The notes below the pieces were generated by a model, which was given only the letters and a program-made list of their open reading frames with translations, did no database searches and had not been told where the DNA came from. Of a DNA stretch of 64,000 bases, positions 28,435 through 36,602 are shown piece after piece. Each line of letters starts with the position of its first letter. Positions within the stretch are counted from its first letter, which is position 1. Source of the DNA: Methylophaga nitratireducenticrescens. GTDB taxonomy: Bacteria; Pseudomonadota; Gammaproteobacteria; Nitrosococcales; Methylophagaceae. The translations under genes and the position numbers were made by a program. The stretch lies in assembly GCF_000260985.4 (NCBI RefSeq), contig NC_017857.3, positions 2,294,001-2,358,000 of the forward strand, in the 5' to 3' direction.

Positions 28435-28469
28435 AACTGCGCTGATACGGCGTGTCAGCGCAGTTTTTT
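28435..28469 (+). terminator. Rho-independent terminator after the MIF-like gene
   Basis: An 11-bp perfect stem (aactgcgctga 28435-28445 with tcagcgcagtt 28455-28465), 9-nt loop, and six T residues. It separates the DUF4124/MIF pair from proS. Confidence 0.95.
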
Positions 28470-28497
28470 AATTCAATAATCAGGAATCACCTTTTCC

Positions 28498-30213
28498 ATG
28501 CGTACTTCGAAGCTTCTCATTTCTACTTTAAAAGAAACACCTGCAGACGCCGAAATCGTCAGCCATCAGTTAATGTTGCGGGCAGGCCTTATCCGCCGTC
28601 TGGCATCCGGTCTGTATACCTGGATGCCGATGGGCTTGCGGGTACTGCGTAAAACCGAAGCGATTGTGCGTGAGGAAATGAATAAAGCCGGAGCCCAGGA
28701 GGTATTAATGCCTTCCGTGCAACCAGCTGAACTGTGGCAGGAAAGCCAGCGCTGGGAAAAGTATGGGCCGGAATTATTACGTATCACCGATCGTCATCAA
28801 CGTGAATTCTGCTATGGACCAACTCACGAAGAGGTCATTACTGATCTGGTACGTCAGGAGATTCGCAGTTACAAACAATTACCGGTTAATTTTTACCAGA
28901 TCCAAACCAAATTCCGTGATGAAATCCGTCCACGTTTTGGTTTGATGCGCGCTCGTGAGTTTCTGATGAAAGATGCGTATTCCTTCCATGTAGATCAAGC
29001 GTCTCTTCAGCAAACCTATGATGATATGTATGCAACTTACACGCGCATTTTCCAGCGTATCGGATTGAATTTCCGTGCGGTGCTGGCAGATACCGGCAGT
29101 ATCGGCGGTAATGCCTCACATGAATTCCACGTGCTCGCCAGCTCCGGTGAAGATGCGATTGCCTTTAGCAATAACAGTGATTACGCTGCCAATGTTGAAT
29201 TGGCTGAAGCAGTCAAACCAGCAGGTGAGCGTCCTGCAGCATCTGCCACCATGCAAACCATTGATACTCCGCACAAACATACTATTGAAGCTGTCAGCAA
29301 CTTTTTAAAAGTACCTGCTTCGCAATGTCTGAAAACATTGCTGGTAGAAGGCGCTGAGAAAAACAGTGTTGTCGCTTTGGTATTGCGTGGCGATCACGAA
29401 CTTAATGAAATCAAGGCAGAAAAACATCCGTTAATTGCTGCACCTTTAACGTTCGTAACGCCTGAACAGGTGCATGAAGCCACCGGTGCCAATATCGGTT
29501 CTATCGGTCCGGTCGGCCTGAACATTCCAATGGTAGTCGATCACGCTGCTGTACATATTGCCGATTTTGTCTGTGGTGCCAATGAAGATGAAAAACACTT
29601 AACCGGTGTGAACTGGGGCCGCGATTGCCCAGAACCTGAAACCGCTGACTTACGCAATGTAGTTGCTGGTGATGCCAGCCCGGACGGCCAGGGCACATTG
29701 GAAATTGCCCGTGGTATCGAAGTGGGGCATATCTTCCAACTTGGCGAAAATTACAGCAGCAAACTCAATGCCGTGGTGTTAACCGAAACCGGACAATCCC
29801 AGGTCATTACCATGGGGTGTTACGGTATTGGGGTTTCTCGAGTGGTTGCAGCCACTATCGAACAGAACAACGATGAAAATGGCATTATCTGGCCGCAAGC
29901 CATTTCACCATTTGAAGTAGTATTGGTTCCGGTTAATGCACATAAATCACAACGGGTTCGTGATAAAGCCGAAGAAATCTATCAGCAGTTGCTTGCTGCT
30001 GGTGTCGATGTATTGCTTGATGATCGCGGCTTGCGTCCTGGTGTCGCTTTTGCCGATATGGAGCTTATCGGCATTCCACATCGCTTGATACTCGGTGAAC
30101 GAGGGCTGGATAACGGTGTGATTGAATATAAACACCGTGCGTCAGGTGAAGCAGATGAATTCGCTTTGGATAGTGTGCTTGAAGCAATTCAACAAAAGCT
30201 GGCAACACCATAA
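28498..30213 (+). CDS. proS: Prolyl-tRNA synthetase (bacterial type, with editing domain)
   Basis: A 571-aa class II synthetase. Motif 1 lies near [18 protein letters not shown], motif 2 in the [21 protein letters not shown] region, and motif 3 near [12 protein letters not shown]. Between motifs 2 and 3 sits the Ybak-like insertion (about residues 230-400) that removes Ala-tRNA(Pro). The C-terminal anticodon-binding domain starts near [10 protein letters not shown]. Length is the usual bacterial ~570. The ATG has CAGGA upstream. Confidence 0.97.
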   Translation: MRTSKLLISTLKETPADAEIVSHQLMLRAGLIRRLASGLYTWMPMGLRVLRKTEAIVREEMNKAGAQEVLMPSVQPAELWQESQRWEKYGPELLRITDRHQREFCYGPTHEEVITDLVRQEIRSYKQLPVNFYQIQTKFRDEIRPRFGLMRAREFLMKDAYSFHVDQASLQQTYDDMYATYTRIFQRIGLNFRAVLADTGSIGGNASHEFHVLASSGEDAIAFSNNSDYAANVELAEAVKPAGERPAASATMQTIDTPHKHTIEAVSNFLKVPASQCLKTLLVEGAEKNSVVALVLRGDHELNEIKAEKHPLIAAPLTFVTPEQVHEATGANIGSIGPVGLNIPMVVDHAAVHIADFVCGANEDEKHLTGVNWGRDCPEPETADLRNVVAGDASPDGQGTLEIARGIEVGHIFQLGENYSSKLNAVVLTETGQSQVITMGCYGIGVSRVVAATIEQNNDENGIIWPQAISPFEVVLVPVNAHKSQRVRDKAEEIYQQLLAAGVDVLLDDRGLRPGVAFADMELIGIPHRLILGERGLDNGVIEYKHRASGEADEFALDSVLEAIQQKLATP

Positions 30214-30215
30214 AT

Positions 30216-31745
30216 ATGACATTGATTCGCCAACAAGACTTTGTACAAAGCATCGCTGATGCGTTGCAGTTTATTGCTAATTATCATCCTCAGGATTTTA
30301 TTCAGGCGATGAGCAAAGCCTATGAGCGTGAACAATCTCCGGCAGCCAAAGATGCAATAGCACAGATTCTGGTCAACTCACGGATGTGCGCCGAGAACAA
30401 CCGGCCGATTTGTCAGGATACTGGCATTGTTAATATTTTTCTCAAAGTCGGTATGCAGGTGCAATGGCAGACCGATCAAAGTCTGGAAGATATGGTTAAT
30501 GAAGGTGTGCGTCAGGCTTATCAGCATCCAGATAATGTATTGCGTGCCTCTATCGTCGCCGATCCGATTGGCACTCGTAAAAACACCGGTGATAACACAC
30601 CAGCGGTGATTTATACCGAATTGGTGCCCGGCAACAAGATAGAAATTGATATTGCCGCCAAAGGGGGTGGCAGTGAAAATAAAGCAAAATTCACTATTTT
30701 GAATCCGAGTGACAGTCTGGTGGATTGGGTGCTGGAAACCGTTCCCAAAATGGGCGCCGGCTGGTGCCCGCCTGGCATGCTGGGTATTGGCATTGGCGGC
30801 ACTGCAGAAAAAGCCATGCTAATGGCGAAACAAAGCCTGATGGAAGATATTGATATTCAGGATCTGCTGGATCGTGGACCAGAAACAGCGACGGAAAAGT
30901 TGCGGATTGAGTTATATGAAAAGGTAAATCAACTGGGAATTGGCGCCCAGGGTTTAGGCGGTCTGACGACAGTGCTGGACATCAAAATCAAGGATTATCC
31001 GACCCATGCGGCTTCGCTTCCCGTTGCCATGATTCCTAATTGTGCCGCCACCCGTCATGTGCATTTCACGCTGGATGGTTCGGGTCCGGCAGTATTCACC
31101 CCACCCTCGTTAACCGACTGGCCGGAAATTACCTGGCAGGCCGCTGAAAATACCCAGCATATCAATCTCGATACAATAACGCATGATGAGATCAAACAGT
31201 GGCAACCGGGTGATACCTTATTACTCACCGGCCACTTTTTAACCGGTCGCGATGCGGCGCATAAAAAAATTGCCGACTTGCTGGATCTTGGTGAGCCATT
31301 GCCAGATGGCCTGGATTTCCATAATCGTTTTATCTACTACGTTGGACCGGTGGATCCGGTTAAAAATGAAATTGTCGGTCCGGCGGGTCCCACCACGGCG
31401 ACCCGGATGGATAAATTTACTGAAACCATGCTAGCTAAAACAGGTCTGTTAGGCATGATAGGTAAGGCCGAACGCGGTGAACAAACCGTCGATTTAATCA
31501 AAAAATATCAATCAACCTATCTGATTGCGGTAGGAGGTGCCGCTTATCTGGTATCAAAGGCGATTAAAGCTTCACGATTAGTGGCGTTTGAAGAGTTGGG
31601 CATGGAAGCTGTGCGAGAATTCTATGTAGAAAATATGCCAGTCACTGTGGCTGTTGATAGTCGCGGAAGCTCGGTACATCATACTGGTCCTCTGGAATGG
31701 CAGCAAAAAATTGCTGGTATTCCATTTATAACGACAATTAATTAG
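30216..31745 (+). CDS. fumA: Class I (iron-sulfur) fumarate hydratase
   Basis: A 509-aa homodimeric-type fumarase with a 4Fe-4S cluster, interconverting fumarate and malate in the TCA cycle. The N-terminal domain has NRPICQDTGIVNIFLKVG and KGGGSENKAKF; the middle has MIPNCAATRHVHF. The C-terminal domain has GPAGPTTATRMDKFT. The enzyme is oxygen-sensitive. The gene starts 2 nt after the proS stop, so they are probably co-transcribed. The single-polypeptide form could also be annotated as fumB; substrate specificity (fumarate versus tartrate) is inferred. Confidence 0.93.
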   Translation: MTLIRQQDFVQSIADALQFIANYHPQDFIQAMSKAYEREQSPAAKDAIAQILVNSRMCAENNRPICQDTGIVNIFLKVGMQVQWQTDQSLEDMVNEGVRQAYQHPDNVLRASIVADPIGTRKNTGDNTPAVIYTELVPGNKIEIDIAAKGGGSENKAKFTILNPSDSLVDWVLETVPKMGAGWCPPGMLGIGIGGTAEKAMLMAKQSLMEDIDIQDLLDRGPETATEKLRIELYEKVNQLGIGAQGLGGLTTVLDIKIKDYPTHAASLPVAMIPNCAATRHVHFTLDGSGPAVFTPPSLTDWPEITWQAAENTQHINLDTITHDEIKQWQPGDTLLLTGHFLTGRDAAHKKIADLLDLGEPLPDGLDFHNRFIYYVGPVDPVKNEIVGPAGPTTATRMDKFTETMLAKTGLLGMIGKAERGEQTVDLIKKYQSTYLIAVGGAAYLVSKAIKASRLVAFEELGMEAVREFYVENMPVTVAVDSRGSSVHHTGPLEWQQKIAGIPFITTIN

Positions 31746-31755
31746 AGAAATTATT

Positions 31756-32208
31756 ATGGGTATTTGCATCACTTTACATTTACTGGCTTCGGTTATATGG
31801 GTGGGCGGAATGTTTTTTGCGTATATGTTTTTACGCCCCGCCGCCGGTATTCTACTTGAACCACAACAGCGGCTTCCTCTCTGGGAGAATGTTTTCAAAC
31901 GTTTTTTCCCCTGGGTATGGGCTTCAATTATCGTCATTCTAGTCACTGGTTTTGGAATGATTTTTTTACTTGGAGGAATGGGCTCTGTAGGCATGTATGT
32001 GCATATCATGCTGCTTTTAGGAATTTTGATGATGCTATTGTTTATGCATATCTTTTTTAACCCTTTCCGCAAGCTCAAATGGGCAATTAATGAACATGAC
32101 TGGATTGCCGCAGCCAATGCGCTGGATAAAATTCGTAAATTTATTCGGGCAAACCTCATTCTGGGTTTAATTGTTATTGTCATTGGTTCGGCTGGCCGTT
32201 ATTTTTAA
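31756..32208 (+). CDS. CopD-family integral membrane protein
   Basis: A 150-aa protein with four membrane segments. It has HLLASVIWVGGMFFAYMFLRP at the start and MYVHIMLLLGILM in the third segment, with conserved His residues that could bind heme or metal. It resembles the CopD domain found alone in many gammaproteobacteria. The link to copper is by family only. It lies 10 nt after the fumarase gene. Confidence 0.8.
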   Translation: MGICITLHLLASVIWVGGMFFAYMFLRPAAGILLEPQQRLPLWENVFKRFFPWVWASIIVILVTGFGMIFLLGGMGSVGMYVHIMLLLGILMMLLFMHIFFNPFRKLKWAINEHDWIAAANALDKIRKFIRANLILGLIVIVIGSAGRYF

Positions 32209-32213
32209 TCCCC

Positions 32214-32914
32214 ATGGTACATAAGCTTTTTTTATTTTATTGTTGTCGCTCCTGCTGACTGGCAAATCGGTGGCAAATGATATTAAACAGGTTCGTAACA
32301 GTGATGGTGTGGTGGAATTTAGCAATGCCGATGTCGATGTCCGCAAACCAACGTCCATCAACAGCAATAAAACCATCATCTATAAGTCGCTTTCCAATGA
32401 CGGCGAAAGCTTCAGTTTTTCAGATAAGAAACCGTTAAATGGTGATTTTGAGGTTCTGGCTTATGAATGTTATGCCTGTAATCCCACTTCAAAGATAAAT
32501 TGGCATACCATCAGTCTGAATACTGCCGATTATGCTGACACGGTCAGAACCATGGCCAAAAAATATAACATTGATGCCGCTCTGGTTCGTGCAGTGATTC
32601 ACGCCGAATCTGCTTTTAATGCCAAAGCTTTATCCAAAAAAGGCGCACAAGGTTTGATGCAACTGATGCCGGGGACTGCCAAAGATCTGGGTGTCACCAA
32701 TGCGTTTGATATTCAGCAAAATATTGAAGGTGGCGTGAAATATTTGGCAGGCCTGCTTGATACATTTAACGGCGATATTAAACTGGCTACTGCTGCCTAT
32801 AATTCTGGTCCTGGTGCGGTCAAGCGCTACAAAGGTATTCCGCCATTTGCTGAAACCGAAGTTTATGTGGAACGCGTTGGCATCTTGCATCAGCGTTATA
32901 GACAAGAAAGTTAA
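32214..32914 (+). CDS. Lytic transglycosylase with a frameshifted signal peptide
   Basis: The mature part is a soluble lytic transglycosylase-type enzyme that cleaves peptidoglycan in the periplasm. The catalytic Glu is in HAESAFN; GAQGLMQLMPGTAKDLG and TAAYNSGPGAVKRY follow. An N-terminal DUF4124-like stretch and a Cys pair (YECYACNP) come before it. The frame containing the enzyme has no ATG and its signal peptide is cut off by a stop at 32222-32224. ATG 32214 opens MVHKLFL in the other frame and reaches U-UUU-UUA (32228-32234). A -1 shift there gives MVHKLFLILLLSLLLTG, then KSVA, a normal signal peptide. Alternatives are TTG starts at 32240/32243, a sequencing error in the T7 run, or a real mutation. 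The upstream stop ends 6 nt before ATG 32214. Confidence 0.8.
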
Positions 32915-32972
32915 TCGACAAACACAAGTTTACTGCTAATTTCTATAACGACACTTATCAGGGATCGATTGC

Positions 32973-33689
32973 TTGGCTAAATTTGTCTTATTTCAAAAAC
33001 GTCATCTGTGGTTCCCCACAATATGGGGAACCTTACTAATTTTAGTATTGCTGGCCATTAGTTGTCTGCTTATATTGAGACAACTGGCCGTTATACTTGC
33101 CCCCACCGCCCCCGTCCCTGATCGTACTTATCTGGTAGTAGAAGGCTGGCAGGATGAAGACAGTTTGTTATCGGCCTTAGCTATATTTAACGCCGAAGGG
33201 TATCACTACATGATTACTGCTGGCGGACCAAATAAGCGTTTTTTAAGCCCAGAACATGCCTCCTATGCCGAACAGGCTGGTGCATTCATGCTGGAACAGG
33301 GTCTGGATGCCGAAAAACTGATTGTGATTTCGGCCCCGGAATCCGCACAGGAACGCACCTATCTCAGTGCGGTGATGGTACGAGAATGGCTGGCTCTCAA
33401 CGGCACTGACTTAACCCAACTCAACGTTCATACCAGTCATGTGCATGCTCGACGCACTCGCAGCCTTTATCAAAAAGCCTTTCCCGATTTTAAAATAGGT
33501 ATTTATGCCACTGTCCCTGATAGTTTTGAACTTCACCAATGGTGGCAGACCAGTGATGGTGCAAAATCAGTGATCACTGAACTGATTGGCAATGTGTGGG
33601 TAGCGTGTTGTTTTCATCCCGGTGAACCCGGCTCACATTATGAAAAATGGGCTGTTGAAAAAAGCGAGCAACCTTCAGATCCCAGGTAA
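32973..33689 (+). CDS. YdcF/SanA-like DUF218 membrane protein
   Basis: A 238-aa protein with one N-terminal membrane anchor (residues about 16-42) and a DUF218 domain outside it: YLVVEGWQDEDSLLSALAIF, then ITAGGP, then RTYLSAVMVREWL and TSHVHARRTRSLYQKAF. The family is linked to envelope and vancomycin-sensitivity phenotypes in E. coli (SanA, YdcF), but its chemistry is unclear. The start is TTG 32973 with AGGGA about 8 nt upstream. It overlaps the convergent protease gene by 15 nt. Confidence 0.82.
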   Translation: MAKFVLFQKRHLWFPTIWGTLLILVLLAISCLLILRQLAVILAPTAPVPDRTYLVVEGWQDEDSLLSALAIFNAEGYHYMITAGGPNKRFLSPEHASYAEQAGAFMLEQGLDAEKLIVISAPESAQERTYLSAVMVREWLALNGTDLTQLNVHTSHVHARRTRSLYQKAFPDFKIGIYATVPDSFELHQWWQTSDGAKSVITELIGNVWVACCFHPGEPGSHYEKWAVEKSEQPSDPR

Positions 33690-34196
33690 ACTAAGGGTCA
33701 GCGTGCCATCACGTTGCGTCATCTCCAGATGCTTCATAAAGCTCATACCAAGCAACACAATATCATCCGACATATGTGGATTGATGTGTGCCTGGATATG
33801 TTGCAGGGTGATACCGCCCAGTTGCACAGTATCCAATTCTGTCGCATAAACAGGAACCACACCATTTGCAGTTGTTACCATGGCCTGCCGCCCCTGCTTT
33901 AATCCCGCTTTACTGGCGATAGTCGCTGGTACACTGATATTGGTCGCCCCCGTATCCAACAAAAATGTCACTTCATACCCATTGATAAATCCTGGCGCGA
34001 CATAATGTCCAGCCTGATTTCTCAACAAAACCACATCAGTAGCTCCCGCCCCCGTCTCCACCAAATGCCGGTTTGGGTTATTTTTCTGCTCAATAAAACC
34101 ATTAAAAAATAAGGTCAATGATCCCATTAATAATAACCAGAAAATAAGGGTGAATGCTTTAGCTGAGCCTTGTTGATGTGCTGGATTCATTTTCAT
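33675..34196 (-). CDS. Retropepsin-like aspartic protease (TIGR02281 family)
   Basis: A 173-aa membrane-anchored protein. One N-terminal helix (residues about 13-33) is followed by a periplasmic retropepsin-like domain with the active motif FLLDTGATNISV and the hydrophobic VLLGMSFMKHLE strand. Only one DTG is present, so it would need to dimerise like retroviral proteases. The function in gammaproteobacteria is unknown to me. It overlaps the DUF218 gene tail to tail. Confidence 0.85.
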   Translation of the reverse strand: MKMNPAHQQGSAKAFTLIFWLLLMGSLTLFFNGFIEQKNNPNRHLVETGAGATDVVLLRNQAGHYVAPGFINGYEVTFLLDTGATNISVPATIASKAGLKQGRQAMVTTANGVVPVYATELDTVQLGGITLQHIQAHINPHMSDDIVLLGMSFMKHLEMTQRDGTLTLSLPGI

Positions 34197-34304
34197 TTAA
34201 GTTAATTCAGTTAAGGTAAAACCAATTTAATATAACCGTGGTCAGAGATTCACATTATGCGGACAAGCCACTTAAATTACATCCAAACCTGGAGATATTA
34301 ACAA

Positions 34305-34985
34305 ATGAACACACGCAGCCTGATGGATAAACTTTTACAAACTGGCCAGCAATTTCTGGACCAGCAAAATAATGGTTCCAATAGCGGTGACAATAAAATT
34401 GGTCAGTTTTTAACGGGTGCTGGTGGTGGCGCTTTGGCCGGAACAGCGGTAGGTCTTCTGCTAGGCAATAAAAAAGCACGCAAAATGGGTGGCAGTGTCT
34501 TGAAATATGGCGGTGTGGCGGCATTGGGTGCTGTTGCATTTAAAGCCTATCAGAGCTGGCAGCAAAACAATCAACAAACAGCACCTCAAGCCATACCACA
34601 AACCATAGACCGCTTACCCGCTCCAGAAGCTGAATTGCATAGTCAGGCAATACTGCAAGCCATGATTGGTGCCGCCAAAGCTGATGGGCATATTAATGAT
34701 CAGGAACGTTTGTTAATTGATCAGCAAGTTGCCCAAATCACTGATGATCCTGAGCTACAGCATTGGATAGATTCTGAGTTAAAAAAACCGGTTAATCCTG
34801 CTGAAATTGCCAAATTGGCGTCTACACAGGAAATGGCCGCTGAAATGTATCTGGCCAGTTTGATTATGATTGATGAAGATAGTTTTATGGAAAAAGTGTA
34901 TCTGGATGAGCTTGCACGTCAGCTTAAACTTGATGAGTCTTTAAAGGCCGAAATCCATCAAGCTAAAAAGAACGCTGTCACATGA
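34305..34985 (+). CDS. YebE-like DUF533 inner-membrane protein
   Basis: A 226-aa protein with a Gly-rich hydrophobic part (GAGGGALAGTAVGLLLG, then VAALGAVAFKAYQSW) and a C-terminal TerB-like helical domain with DGHINDQERLLIDQQV. This matches the DUF533/YebE family of tellurite-resistance-like proteins, linked to envelope stress in E. coli. The next gene begins 12 nt after its stop, so the two are likely coupled. Confidence 0.88.
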   Translation: MNTRSLMDKLLQTGQQFLDQQNNGSNSGDNKIGQFLTGAGGGALAGTAVGLLLGNKKARKMGGSVLKYGGVAALGAVAFKAYQSWQQNNQQTAPQAIPQTIDRLPAPEAELHSQAILQAMIGAAKADGHINDQERLLIDQQVAQITDDPELQHWIDSELKKPVNPAEIAKLASTQEMAAEMYLASLIMIDEDSFMEKVYLDELARQLKLDESLKAEIHQAKKNAVT

Positions 34986-34997
34986 TATGCTTACTGC

Positions 34998-36566
34998 ATG
35001 TCATTTCTACCCTCCCTGTTCATTGTGTTGCTGGGCACAAGTTATGCACAGTCAACACCATTTTTTGATCCTGTTTCAGCAGAAATTGTACAACTTCCAC
35101 TGACCAGTGGAAATTGTACAAACTGCAATCTATCGGAGCAGGCTAAATGGTATTTTGACGAAGAAATTATTGCTTCCCTACCAACGCCAGCTTCTGCATC
35201 AGTCAGCTTTCCCAAATGGTTGGAAAAACCGGCTGAAATTAATGACAATATACCCATATGGATTGCTTCCCCTACATTAATTGAGTCAGCCAGGCTCAAT
35301 AAATCAGGTAAATCACTTCTTCTGGATGACGGCACACAAGTCAATTTTGAAACAATAGCTAAAATTCCACAAAATCAGTCATTCTGGAATAAAAATACCA
35401 CCGAGTTTTTTAAAAATCGCGATATCCGTTTACGCGGCAAAATGACTGATGATGCGTTTATCGCACGCACCGTCTGGCCCCTGGATTTTGCCATTAACAA
35501 TTATCAGTTATTGCCACTCAGCGAAGATGAAAATTTGCAAACTCTGGTTCAGGCTGATGATGGCGGCGTACAACAACCACATCAAAATCGTCTGTTGTGG
35601 GAGCGAACGCCCGGCTCTGCCATGGAGGCTGCTGGTAAACAGGTTTTAGGCTTGATGCTTAATGGTGCTCAGGGAGATGATCATGAAGCTCTGGCAGGGC
35701 ATTTTGCAGTAGTGACCGGCCAGTTCGGTGATAATGGCAGTTACTCTGGCTGGCTGGTCAATAATTTTTACAATCTGGAAACCATCAGTGAAAAAGGCAT
35801 TATTGCTGCGGTCACCCCAATGGATAATTATCTGGCAGACCTCAATGCCGGACAAAATTATTATCGGCCGTCTTACATGCTGGTAGCTACGCTTAAAAAT
35901 GGTCAGCCAGCAGCAGAATTTCAACAATCCATTAATCAGGTAATGAATTATTTCTATCGGGGTTATTTTATTTATAACCACGCAGACGCCAACTGTACTG
36001 GAATCAGCATAGATACCCTGCGTGCATTGGATTGGAATATCCCCACACGTGGCATAAACGGCTATGTTCAGGCGATTGGTGCCTATTTTTATACGGCTAT
36101 TATTGAAATGGATCTGAATGCAGCCAGACAGATTTATGATTATCTGACGACCGAAACCACTCGCCTGTTACCAGCCGTAGCATTTGATGCTATTGGGGAA
36201 GATTTACTACGTTTAACAAACGGTCAAGCAACACGATCGCTTTCTAACTACGAAAAAATTCTTGCTGATTCTATTGAGGCCATCTGGTTTGTCCGAATAC
36301 CGCAAATACCATCAAGTCGGGTCTATGGTGATGCACCGGTATACAGTTTTAGCGAATATCTGGAAACGGCACCGGCCGATAGGGATGAATGGGTTACTCT
36401 TGAATTAGCTGAACGTAATATCGCAGCTTCTTTTCATGAGCAACCACCTGTTAATCCAAAACCACACCCTATTCCCTGGCCAATAGTATTGATTTTATTT
36501 GGTTTAAGCGGTTTTATCATTTTGGTGTTTCGCCGTTTGATAAAACACTTTTCCCGACGAAAATAA
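34998..36566 (+). CDS. Unrecognised exported membrane protein with His and Asn-Cys motifs
   Basis: A 522-aa protein with a signal peptide (ending near SYAQS) and one C-terminal membrane helix (about residues 493-512) followed by basic residues. The middle has AGHFAVVTGQFG, with a conserved-looking His, then YNHADANCTGISIDTLRAL, with an Asn-Cys pair. This His/Asn-Cys arrangement resembles DUF4105-type or permuted NlpC/P60-like hydrolases, so a thiol peptidase or acyltransferase is possible. I cannot name the family with certainty. The frame closes at 34983, so ATG 34998 is the only start; no good ribosome site is visible, which again suggests coupling to the YebE-like gene. Confidence 0.8.
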   Translation: MSFLPSLFIVLLGTSYAQSTPFFDPVSAEIVQLPLTSGNCTNCNLSEQAKWYFDEEIIASLPTPASASVSFPKWLEKPAEINDNIPIWIASPTLIESARLNKSGKSLLLDDGTQVNFETIAKIPQNQSFWNKNTTEFFKNRDIRLRGKMTDDAFIARTVWPLDFAINNYQLLPLSEDENLQTLVQADDGGVQQPHQNRLLWERTPGSAMEAAGKQVLGLMLNGAQGDDHEALAGHFAVVTGQFGDNGSYSGWLVNNFYNLETISEKGIIAAVTPMDNYLADLNAGQNYYRPSYMLVATLKNGQPAAEFQQSINQVMNYFYRGYFIYNHADANCTGISIDTLRALDWNIPTRGINGYVQAIGAYFYTAIIEMDLNAARQIYDYLTTETTRLLPAVAFDAIGEDLLRLTNGQATRSLSNYEKILADSIEAIWFVRIPQIPSSRVYGDAPVYSFSEYLETAPADRDEWVTLELAERNIAASFHEQPPVNPKPHPIPWPIVLILFGLSGFIILVFRRLIKHFSRRK

Positions 36567-36602
36567 AACCGTTTGGCAATTGAGAGCAACCAACTTTCCT
36601 TT

